The translations under genes were made by a program, and so were the position numbers. The notes beneath the pieces were generated by a model, which worked only from the letters and a program-made list of their open reading frames with translations, was not told the DNA's origin and did not search any database. 64,000 bases of DNA from Marisa cornuarietis (Eukaryota; Mollusca; Gastropoda; Architaenioglossa; Ampullariidae): NCBI GenBank assembly GCA_004794655.1, contig SMMW01000080.1:403501-467500 (forward strand), in the 5' to 3' direction. The stretch's first letter is position 1; each line of letters begins with the position of its first letter. Positions 34,910-46,900 of the stretch are shown here, in pieces.

Positions 34910-37900
34910 ATGGATCAAGCACCCTCTATAGAAACAGTTCTACAAGCCGTTCAAGCATTGTACAACAATCCTGATGTTATGGGAAAGGAGAAAGCATCCG
35001 TTTGGCTCGGCGAATTACAAAAATCAGTAAGTGCATGTGCATTCAGTGATTCATTGCATTGATGGCTCATCTTTCAACGGATCCTATAGTTAGTTTCGTC
35101 CGTATACCCTTTGTAAGTTTGGTTTATACACTAGGGATTATTGGCATGTTATTACAATTGCACTTATGTATCAGTAGTCCTCGTAATTTTATATAGGCAT
35201 ATTCTTCAGATCTGTATTTATACTATCATTTGTATTGTCGATTGTCTAGCAGTGATCGAGCTAGAATCCGATTCTTACTAAACAAAGAATTAAACAAATC
35301 ACAGGAACAGTAAGCACATGATTTGTAATCTGGGACCAAGAAAAACGGAGCTGAAGACAGATATTAATCTTCACTATTATTATTACTATTATTATATTGT
35401 TCAACCAAAATAATTGTAATGTAGGCCTACAAAAGTCAGGTTTATTTTAAATAACTAGACACTAATGATTACTCCAGTGAGATGAAATCAAGAAGTAGTT
35501 TCAATAAACCGTTTTTAATTACTTATTTAAATAATAAATAATAATAATGATGAAGATTTATATAACACCTTACAAACGATTTACGAAGAGCGCTTTTCAG
35601 AAATGATATACAGAAGTAAAATGAATCACCAACAACCATGTACCCATATTTGATATAACAGACACACTCACTTCTACAACAAACATACCCTCATACACAA
35701 AGTATGATGCATCTTAAGTTTAAACTTAAAGGTGATAAGAGTATCAGAGCCATGAAGGTCAACGGGTAATCCTCATTTGAAGTTGATGGGGCATAGTAGG
35801 AGAAGGACCTCTTTCCTTATGTCTTTGTCTTAGCTAGTGGGACTCAAAGAAGCTTGGTGTCAGAAGATGAGCGAATTAGTGGTGCAGGTGTGTGGATGTT
35901 AGCAAGTTTGGAGGGGTATAAAGGACCAACACCAGAAATAGCAAAGTAAAAGTGGAAAGTTTGTAGGCTACACGATCCTACCATTGGAAGCCAGCAAAGA
36001 GAGCAAATGATGGGTGATACATGTTCCTATCTGTTGGGTTGTTGGAAAAGTCAAAAGTTCCTTGCTGGTGATTTAAATCTCAAGGACACTTCTCAGTCTT
36101 GGAGGCTCATCAATGTTGATGACATCATAATAAAGGCATTGATCGAGTCAAACCCATGTTACACTAAACGAGAGATTGCAGAAACATTGAACATTCATCA
36201 TTCAAGTGTTTCCAATCACCTAAATAAGCTGGGATGGTCACCGGTCATTTCACCCCACACCAAAAGTCAATTCGTGTTTTTCAAAGTGGGTTTTACGATT
36301 GTCTACAGTGGTGTCAGTGCACTACTGTAGTATGATGTGCTTCAAGCTAAATGAGTACCTGATCAGTGAAGTCTCTGCATATAATGATAATAAGCAAGAA
36401 AAAAATATGAGTTTGTTGACAAAATCTTTAAAAGATTGTTTAAAGAGAGAAAGAACATTTATTTGCCATTGTAAAACACATTCTCTGCATGCATATTGCC
36501 AAATGGCCATTTTTGTTTAGTAAAATGGTTGCTAAACTTATTCGCATGATTCTGTTTAAAATAGGATCAAGGTCCTCTGCAGAGTGCAGATTGTGAACAA
36601 GTTTCCCAGCGATGGACAGAGAGACATGGTTATCATGAAACATTAGTCTCCTAACTGGTTACTCTTTGCGTTTTCATATGGCTCTTTGATGTCTAGAACA
36701 AGGCCCTCCTTGATGCTGAAGTTTTGCATCATATACCATACTCTGTGAGATCCATTTTTAAAGTTAGTGTGCTCCTGCCTGATCTGAAATGAGACTGTTC
36801 TTTTGCTAGCATTTGGTCATTTGAGGTGGGTTTTTGTTTTTAGTTCTGGCACTGATTAGTGGTTTTTTTTCTTTGAAAGCTAATTGCTTTTATTCTGTGG
36901 CCAATTCTTTGCATTCTCAGATTCTCTGGCACAGAGTAGGGAGGGCCTTTGTTGTTTCTTCCACTCCCTGTTTGAGCAGTTCAGCTGGGACGTTGTGAAT
37001 ATCAAGTGACTTCACTTTCTTCAGACTGCATACAACTATCTCAACCTCTTAACCCATTGTAAGGTCTGCAGGTTCATCTGATTGTGTTGTTGGACAGCAG
37101 TATCTGTCCTCATTTGGAACCGGTACAGGTCTTTGCTGTATTTTGTCCATCAGTTAAGTACAGCAGTGCATAGTGCGAGATGGTGGCCATTGCTATCTTT
37201 AATAACTGAAGCTTTTTGTTAACCTGTCTTGTTGAAAGTTTTCAGTAGCTGGTGGGATTTTTTGATGTCACCTCATGCTATTCTTTTCTCTCTGCTATGT
37301 TGTTGTTCTCGATCTTTTTCTCTTTAGCGTCCATCTGATTTCACAGTTTGCTATTTTGTACTTGGTTGCTGATTTGGGGCTTGTTTTTTAATCTTTCTTC
37401 AAGACATTTAGTCACAAGATTTATGATATCATTTAGGTGTGCTTCTTCCTCCTCAACCTCTCATGCACCTGTGCTATTTCCAGAGAGTGTCAGCATCACA
37501 ATTTATAGTGTTGAGGATGGCAAATTTATCTCTGACTTTTGCCTTGAAGCTTACTGCAATGTCTGGGTCTTTCAAAGTCTCCAAGTCAAAGTGAATTCTT
37601 GGATTGTCTGAGTGTCATTTGGTCTTCAGCTGTAGTTCATAGTTGCTGCCTATGTCCATGCCTGGCTATGATCTAGTATTGGACCTGTTGATGCTGTATC
37701 TCAAAATATAATAGTGAAATAAATACAAATAGTAAAGTGTTAAAGAAAAGGCCTTCAAAATCTGTGTGATTTTAAATTGACTTGTTGCAGCTGTAAGTGA
37801 ATGTATTTGCGAGTCACTTGTAATAATCACTGGGACATTTCACCAGATAACCACTTTAAGTAACCTGTTTTCTGGAGAAAAGGTTAATGTTTCCTGTATA

Positions 37901-40900
37901 GTTATTTTGTCAAATGCTGTGGAAACATAAAAACAAAAAATATAATAACCAGTAGGTAGGTATTTGATATAATAAGCATATATAATTGGTATAAAATCTG
38001 TCATCTTGCACATTCTGCACCCAGTAAATACAGTTCAACTTTACTTATTAAAAACATTACCGTAGAAAAGAATACTCATAATTTCAAAGAACTTAATGCT
38101 AATGGAAACAAGAGCAATTGCCCAGAAATGGATTGTATTGCTGCTCTGCCTCTTGAGCTTCCTGTTTTGGGGTTGGAGGATGTTAACTAATAGACCATGA
38201 AAAAGGTACCACTCAGCTGCTTCAAGTACTTATGAATTAAAAAAACCTCTTGTAACTTTTACAGTCTAAATCTATGATTCCCCATGAATATTTCTGAATT
38301 TATTTAACAGTGCAGAGTTTCAAAATTCATTCATACACTACGTTTGCTGTTGAGTGGGGCTAAATGTGTGGATCGTGCACTAGACTGGTCTTATTAAGTC
38401 CATTGTATGGTGACAGGTCCATGCATGGCAGGTTGCAGATCAGCTTCTGCAACGCAATCAGAATCTGGAATCTTGCTACTTTGGTGCTCAGACCATGAGA
38501 ACAAAGGTAAGCAAAGTTTTGTGTTTTGTTCTTTTTTTCATCTGATAAGATAAAGCTCTCAAATTATTGTGAAATTTGCACAATTTACTTTAAGTTTTGC
38601 TGCTCATTTTGTGATATTGGAAAGAGGCTGTCATGTAGTCAGCATTAAAGACGTAGTTATAATAAAAAGATGAATAAGATGATTTTTATGGTGGATTTTC
38701 CCACCAAGTAGGTTCAATGCAATGTTAAAAATAAAGCCAAAGTAAAGCAGATATAGTGTTAAGCATACTACACCTATACATAGACTGAAACATATAAATA
38801 AACATGCATTCATAAAAACATAAATCAAAAAGTGCAAGATCTCCGAGTCAAAGCGGTGGACAGTCATATGCAGTGGCGTGCTGTCCGTGGACACGGGAGT
38901 TACAAGGAATCATTTTTTTATTTGACGATATTTTAACATAAAGCGATTTAGAAATATTGAAAAGCCCCGGTGAAAAATGCGTCTTGCCCCTCTTCAAACC
39001 GTAGCGCCACCAAGCGCCTGCTGCACTCAGGGAACTAACCTTCGCAGTCGCTACCGCGTTTTGTCTGCTGATGAATAGAGTAAATCACGTGGTCTGAGGA
39101 CTCGCCCCGTAACTACTGGTCCTCTCACGCCTTCAGCGTCTGTGTTAGCGCCAGCTTGTCCCGTGTGTCAAGTTACGTGCGAAATTTCTACTAAAGATCG
39201 ACGGGAATCCGTGTTTGCACAGTCACAATCTCCAACCTAAGTTTGTTAGTGCATTTTGGTGTCCATTGAGTGTACTTAACTCAGGACTGACTGAAAATAA
39301 AAATCTGTTTGTAAATGGAAAGGGACTTGGTCGAAAAATCTGGTCCCCTTCAGTACGTCATCAGGAGCCCGCGATGGCTCAGCGCAACCTTGCTTTCAAT
39401 CAGTCTTTGCCAGCTATGAAACTTGCTATGGCGCTAAGCTCAACGATGTTTAAACATTATGAAGAGATGCAATGGTGACAGGCAAAATAACTCAAGACCT
39501 AAAACTAATAATAATAATAATAGTGAAGATTTTTATAGCGCATATTCACACTCGTAGAGAGTATGCTCTTAGCGCTTAAAACGGGGAAGAGACGTGGACT
39601 AAGTAGACAGGTTAAGGTGAAATAAATGATGGTTTAAAACAACCGAGACGATGTAGCCTGTTAAATAGGTTAGTTAACACACAACGACAGCAATGTCTCT
39701 GTGGTGTAGTGGTTACGCATGGTGCCTTTCCTCTGAAAGGTATTGCGTTCAAATCCTGAATGTTTTTTGTTTTGGGTTTTTGTTTGTTTGTTTGTTTGTT
39801 CTCAAATATGATGAATTCTCTGTCAAGCCTTTCACGAAGATCCACTGATTATAAAGCAAAACCGTATAATCTCTCTGTGTAAAGTCATATCGATAGACAC
39901 CTAATTTCTACATTGATATCGAAATATAGATATTTTAGACTCACAGCTGATAGAAATTGCTTTAGCTTAGTAATAACAGTTATTGCGTTTGAAAGAGGAT
40001 ATTTTTATTTTTTACATAGCGTGTAACATAAAATACTTAACATGTTACATCGTCTCGCTTGTTTTCGACTATTTCCCCTTTCTAACGTCATTTATCGCTT
40101 ATATATGGTATCTACAAAATTATCTGGTATTTTCACATAAATCATGATCTTATAATCAACATTATTATTAAACCTGATTTGTTCGTCGATTACTTGTATT
40201 ACTATTTACGTAGTACAAGGCGGCAAGAGAAATGCAGGAAAACGCGAAGCTTACTCGTTTCCCCCCTCCCCCCCCATAGCTGGTCCCTAGTGGGAAATCT
40301 CACCGCACGCCACTGGTCATATGTCTTATTTTTTGTAGTCGAGTGAACGAAATAGTATTGTTGGTTCTAATGATTTTTAAAGGAATGCATATTGAGAGAG
40401 AACTGTTAGTTTTCAGAAACCTGTTCTTGTGTACAAAGTACAAATAGTCTTTTCTATTGCTTTACAGATTCAGTATGCCTTTTATGAATTACCTCAAAAT
40501 TCTCACCAGGTAAGATTGGTTCATGGTTCTGTTCTCCCCTTGCGCAGTCCATTCTTTTTAAACTTAAACTAGTCAATTTCTCTGTATTCATTAGAAGATT
40601 CTATTATTTATTTGTGCAAAAATTATGCCACAGCTCATTGAAACTTAAATTTGACTGTTCTGGGTCAGTGAGTATAGATGTTTGCACCTTCTAATATGAA
40701 AAAAATCACTTATGTTTCCCTGACAGTCACTTAGAGATTCACTTGTGGAACATGCATCAAAGATCTCTTCAGAGACTCCTCCAGTAATTATTACACAGGT
40801 GAGTGCTAAGAACACGACCTTTGCTATAGCACTTCCTTTTATAGCATTTCTTTTTTTTTTTCTTCACCCTCTCAGGTTTTTCTTTTTATTTGTGTTATTA

Positions 40901-43900
40901 AAAATCTTCTAAGTAACTTTCAGTCGTTGAAGAATATTATGCTTTTAACACCTTCTAAACAACATATTTTAACCCATCAGAATAGTGTGTTCAGTTGACT
41001 CCTGTTAGCGATGTTCACATATTAAAAAATAATCCTGTAAACTCATTGACCCATCATAAAGCAGGGAAATATGCTATATAAATTTCTATTATTATTATTA
41101 AACAATACTGGTGTTAATTAGGTTATTTTTCATTTTGCAGCTGAGTTTAGCTCTGGCGGATCTTGCACTGCAAATGCCTACGTGGAAAAATGCAGTTGGA
41201 GATCTCATTCAAAGGTAATCTAAAATGTTCTGTTTAATGGAGTTTTATAGTTTTGAGTGATGGACCCCTGTCTGTCAGTCCTGTGGAGAGTCATTTTACT
41301 GACATTTTCTGTGTGTGTTTTTCAGATTTGGGAGCAATGTTCAGCAACTACCATTCTTGCTAGAAGTTTTAACTGTACTACCAGAGGAGGTGAGTTGTAG
41401 TTGCTAAGAATTTAATTTTCTTCAAAGAAATGTAAATGCTTTCACTCTTGTTCCTTGTAACATATTCAGACGCTGAATGGCAACAAAATTGTTTGTGATG
41501 CTTCATATATTTTGCTTATTATAATGGTACATGTTGGCTTAAGTTCCTTTTATTTCATGCAGTGTTACTAGTGCTAGATATCACAAAGATTTGTTTGGGT
41601 ATTGTTTTACTGACTGGATTTGGAAAAATCAGTTTAACCGATCACAGGTGAACAGTCGGTCGTTACGCCTAGGGGCAAACAGACGAGCTGAGCTTTTGGA
41701 TGACCTAACAGGTTCCTGCCCTGTTATTCTTCAGTTGTTGGTGGGTATATAGTAGTATGGGGTAGGACACGCATGGCATACACAGGCACACACATCCATG
41801 TAGAGATCCTCCTGGTAGTGTAAGTAAACATTGACCTTATGAAGAGTGGGCAGGTTAGTATGTGGTTAGTGTGACTTTCGATCATAAGATTGCTAGTTCA
41901 AACCATGCTATCACCACCTAGAAAAAAAGGAGGATCTGATTTATTAAGAAATATGGAAGTAAATGGATCGTTGGGTTCTAATTTTACAAGCTATGCTCTA
42001 ATTTGGTTGTTTTAACCTAAATATAGATATGTTTTTTGAGCGGGTTGATCATAAGTCACTGGTCACTGAAAAATTAAGTTGAACATAGTCCTATTTTTAT
42101 TCTCAAAGAACTAACAGAGATAGAAATTTAACAAGTGTAAGTGTCATCATATTCAAACTGTTTATATGTTTTGTTTTGTTTTGCTCGCCTCCCCAGTCAG
42201 CATGCATGGACTCGTACACAGATGATATCAGAGTACAGGCCAAAGTGTTTCGTGTCATTGGCAGTTGGTTTTCAATAGGAGCTATCCCTCAGGAAATATT
42301 TCTCAACACCAAAATGTTGACTGCTCCATTTGAATGCCTGGTATATGTGATTTCTTTGGTAATTGAGATCTTAGCAGTAACATTGTCTAATTGAAAAGTA
42401 TGTTCCAAGATAAGCTTAAACATAAAAGATTTTTTTCTTATAAAAATATAGGTTGGCAAAAGTTGCTAGTCATGTGATTTTATCTAAGTTTTCGGTTTTA
42501 CAGAACATTGTAAAACAAAAAGATTTGCTTTATTCAGGCACGAAGAGATTGTCCAGCACTGCTGCATGAGGCTGCTACAGACTGCATCTGCTCTGCACTC
42601 TACGGTGCTGAGGTGAATCACTGGGTAGAATTTGACCGAAACCTTTTTCTCCCATTGAAAATGTGTAGAAACATCCTGTTACCAATGCAATTCAACCCAT
42701 AAGTCTTTATTCAAATTTGACCTCAGGGCACAGGTATTTCTAGATGTAGCACCTCTTGCCTGACGGTTTTCTCAGGTTTTTTGCTTTCTTTCCCTTCTCC
42801 CTTTATTGACGCTTTTGATCTGTCTGAGAAATATGGTTTTAACTTTTTTCCCCAAAATTTTGGAATTAAAACGGAAAACACACTGCTGTGTTATGCACAA
42901 ATGGACCTTTTTCTGTAAGAAGAAGCATATAAAATTGTTGTGCACATGTTATATTCCATTATTTGACCAAGCGCTCAGCTGGTTTAAAAAAAAAAATTAT
43001 GCTTTTCAGAGGTTATTAGATAGTATATATCTGCCTGTTCTTGTATCTCAGGAAATATTGTGAATGTGAGAGGGTGGGTTAGATAGTTTTTCCATTTTGT
43101 TTTGTGCATAAACAGTGCTATCCTCCTCTTTTGGATTTTAAATGGCTTACTAGTTTTTAATCATATACATCTTTCAGTTGTTTCACCCCCCCCCCTCCAA
43201 CTCTGTTTATGCCTCTCTATAGCTTGAATCAGTAATCTTTGATATTTTAATTGCAACGTCACTAGCTATGTGAATCATCTACTTATGACTTTCTTGCTCA
43301 GATGGAGAACAGTGAAAAGAAAAGACTGAAGAATACCATGTGTTTAGCTGCCTGGGGCCAATTCTTTGTTTCTTAAACTTAAAACTGTTTAATAGAAATT
43401 AGAATTTATTTTCAGAAATTGCTTATAAGTTATTTAGATGCATTTCATGAACGTTTTAACAACATTCTAAAAGTGGTATCCTCTTCTAAATTTAACACAG
43501 CTTGGGAATGCTCTAAATTGGCTCAAACAGTTTTAAAAGCAATGAGCATGGTTATCACAATAAAGTTTGGAGAAGAACTATTGGTGTTTACTACACAGAG
43601 ATTAAACTTCTCTCCAGTGTTAGTCCACTATCAATGAACTTTACATTTCTAGTATTAGGCCAGTACAGTTGGCTATGATAGAACCAAAATAAGAAGTACC
43701 TACAGTAAGCCAACATGAGGCAACATTGCAACATAATCTCAACAGTACCTAATCCAGCACATCCAGCATCATGCCACTATAAAGTGGTATCTGACTTCTA
43801 TAAATCTGTTATATTCAGGAGCCCTACTTTTATGCAGAGTAAGGTCAATATCAAGCATGCGTCCCTTTCATTGGCAATGTGCATTTCATAGACTTTGTAC

Positions 43901-46900
43901 TCACTGTTTAAGCAGAGGCCAAGGCTTTCATAGTGGGTGCTGTCACACTTACACCAGTATGCTTTGTCTTTTTTAAACACCATGCATTTCCTCTACTTGT
44001 GTGTCTAACATATTAAGGTGCATGTATATAATAATAAATGTTTATTTTTAGAGCACTTTATTCCACCAACAAAGCCAGACCTGCATAAAAGTTGCAGGAG
44101 CACACTAGTCAATAGGCACAAAATGTATTTTACAAATTTGTTCACCATCATTCAAATCATAACTGCTCACTTAATCTCTCTCTCTCTCTCACTCCCACAC
44201 ACACATACACAAAGAGGAAACTAGAGAAAACTGCTGATAGTCAGCCCTGTAAACAGGTCTCACATTCAGAAAGAGGTATGTCGTAGCTAAGACACAAACC
44301 CATGATAACCCATTCTCACTGTCATGGTGACAGGCACCACCAACGCCCCTAATATGTGTCATATGTATTTTAAGTCCTAAAATAGAACAATCCTTTTCCT
44401 TTTTTTAATAGGATAGTAACATCTTTAGTTTGTCTTCAAAAACATTACAAGCTGCTGTTCTGTCTTACGCACAGGACCTAAGCAAATACAGTCAGCTGGC
44501 ACAGCGCATGTTTGAAGGAGCACAGACACTGCTGGAGCCATACCACATGGCCGTAGCTGAGGAGGACTCGGATAAGTAAGAGAATACTCGCTTGCCCCTC
44601 AGACACTCTTTTTTTGTTTTAATATCATGTATAAGTCAAAAGCTGATATTAAATGCATTTAAAGCAGAATATAACTGTTTGCATGAAGGTTTTGGTGATG
44701 CTTGATGGCAGGTGGAAGGTGGGGCAGGAGATGGAGAAGGTGAAAGGTCAAATTTTTACACATGCAAGTATTTTTAACATTAAAGAAGATGAGCAGCTCC
44801 AGTTTTTGAGAGGTTTAATCTGCTTTAAGACCAACTCAAACGGTTTGCATTTTTTGCAGATATCGGTAGACATAGGCGGTATAGACCTAATTTGTAAGTT
44901 TCAGCCTCCAAAACCCATCCGTTAATTAAATATCCACTAGCAAGGTACACGATTCGCACCTGTGATCAACGAGTGTTGCTTACAGTGTACTACGTCACAC
45001 TATTGCACCATTCACAACATTGACATCAGCCAGTACTAAACAGAGAGAAAATGAGTGACAGTTCAGATTATTTGGACATTGAAAGTTTGCATTTCTAACG
45101 CTAAAGTAGCAGTTTTTCAGAGCCATGAGAAAGGCAGACTTTGTCCGAATAACCCGAAATGTTACTCATTCTCTCTCTCTGTTTGCTGTTGATGGCTGGC
45201 AATGTTGTGAATGGTGCACTAGCATAATGTAGTACACTGTTAGCAGCGCCTGTTTCAGTCAGTCAGTCGTCCCCTGCCTGGCACCTGGCGTTGGGGGGAG
45301 CACATGGATAGACGCAGCAGCTGACGGCCTGTCACTCTTGCCTATTTTGGGCGATAGTGAGCAGGTCCTGTACAGGACGACCAGTCCAGTCTTTGATGTT
45401 CGTAAGCCAGTTCTTTCTCTGGCCACCACGGCTTCGGCCACCCTCCAAGGTGCCTTGAAGGATAGTCTTCGACAAGGTGTCATGCCCGGTTATATGGCCA
45501 GAGAAGACCAGCTTACATCGCTTGACTGTTGATAGTAGAGGTTCCTGGTGTCCTACGAGTGTGGCAATCTTGTTTTTTACAAAATCGTTGGTTTTATGTT
45601 CTTTGTATGAGATCCGGAGCAGTCTCCTCGGACACTTGTTCTCGAATGCCTGGATTTTCCTTTCCGCTTTGGCGAGCAGAGTCCACTTATCACATCCGTA
45701 GAGCAGGATCGGCACTACCAGGGATTTGTACAGCCTGTACTTGGTAGTGAACCTTATCTTGTGGCTATGCCAGATCCTATCTAGCCTAGCCATTGCTGCT
45801 TTGCTGTTGTGATCCTGATGCGGATATCTAGCATGGAGCTGCCCTCCTTAGAGAGGGTTGCTTCCAAGTATTACCTCTTCAAGCTGTACCCCGTTCAATA
45901 AGAGCTCTGCTTTGCCGTTGCCATTGATCATAACTTTGGTCTTTTCAGTGCTGGTCTCCATTCCATATGCACTTGAGCTGTCTTTCAGTCCGTTGGTGAG
46001 GTCTTGCAGTTCCTTGTTAGTACCTGCTAATAAATCTATATCATCTGCGAAGCGGAAGTTGCAGATTGGTCTTCCACCGTTTGAAGTGGAAGTATGATGG
46101 TCATGAAGAGCTTCAAGCATGATGTTCTCCAAGAATATCTTGAACAGCACAGGTGATAGGGGACATCCTTGACGTACCCCTACTGTGGTGCGAAAGTAAG
46201 CTCCTGTTTGGTTGATCAGCAGAACTGTACTTGTTGAGCTGTTATACAGCGCTTCAACAACTTGGACGAGGCCTTCTTCGATATTGAATTTCCGCATCAC
46301 ATGCCATAGCCCTTCGTGCCAGACTCTGTCAAATGCCTTTTTATGGTCAATGAAGTTGTGGTAAAGGTCCTGCTGATGCTGAAGATATAAGAAGAAGACA
46401 GTTGAAGATCTGCTCAACTGTGCTTCTACGTGGTCTGAAGCCAGCCTGTTCTTCTGCTAGCAGCTCTTCTGCGGTGGTTCTTGTTTATCGCAGGTGCAAA
46501 TCGTGGCGAATAATTAATTAACGGATAGGTTTTGGAGGCTAAAATTTACATGTTAGTTTTTTATTGCCTATATCTACTAATATCTGCAAAAACCGCAAAC
46601 CATTCAGGTTGGTCTTCAAAAGTGTCCAGCAGGCAGGACTCAGTGTTTTTTTTATATTAAAAATGAAGATCTTGCTGTCTTAAAGGGACGTTATATTTAG
46701 ATTCAGACTATCCAAGATTCTGCAAACACTGATATAATTTTACAGTTCATAAGTGTTCATTACAATTCATGGGTAAGGAAACCAACAATAAAAGTTAATC
46801 GAGATGTTGACTTTATGGGATACTTGCACACAACCCTGTGACATCAGTCATGGAATGGCAGTAGCAAGCAGAGGAAATGCTTGCATTGCAATGCCTAGAG

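Larger units (their letters stand above)
38871..40315. mobile_element. hAT-type DNA transposon, non-autonomous
   Basis: A 1445-bp element in TNPO3 intron 2. The left end CAGTGGCGTGCTGT and the right end, inverted, CAGTGGCGTGCGGT differ at one base. A perfect 8-bp duplication GTCATATG lies at 38863-38870 and 40316-40323. CAGTGGCG-type ends with 8-bp duplications fit the hAT superfamily. Inside are an 87-codon ORF (39215-39478, unrecognised), an (ATT)n-type LINE/SINE tail at about 39507, a tRNA-like segment at 39692-39760 and a (GTTT)n run. No complete transposase. Confidence 0.85.

Noticed and set aside
39692..39760. Functional tRNA gene
   Set aside because: Boxes A and B are present but the T-stem pairs poorly and no acceptor stem closes.
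44653..44925. 90-codon plus-strand ORF
   Set aside because: It runs into the left arm of the palindrome and has no recognisable similarity; it lies wholly within TNPO3 intron 10.
45338..46097. Plus-strand ORFs of 64-79 codons
   Set aside because: Antisense shadows of the RTE reverse transcriptase.
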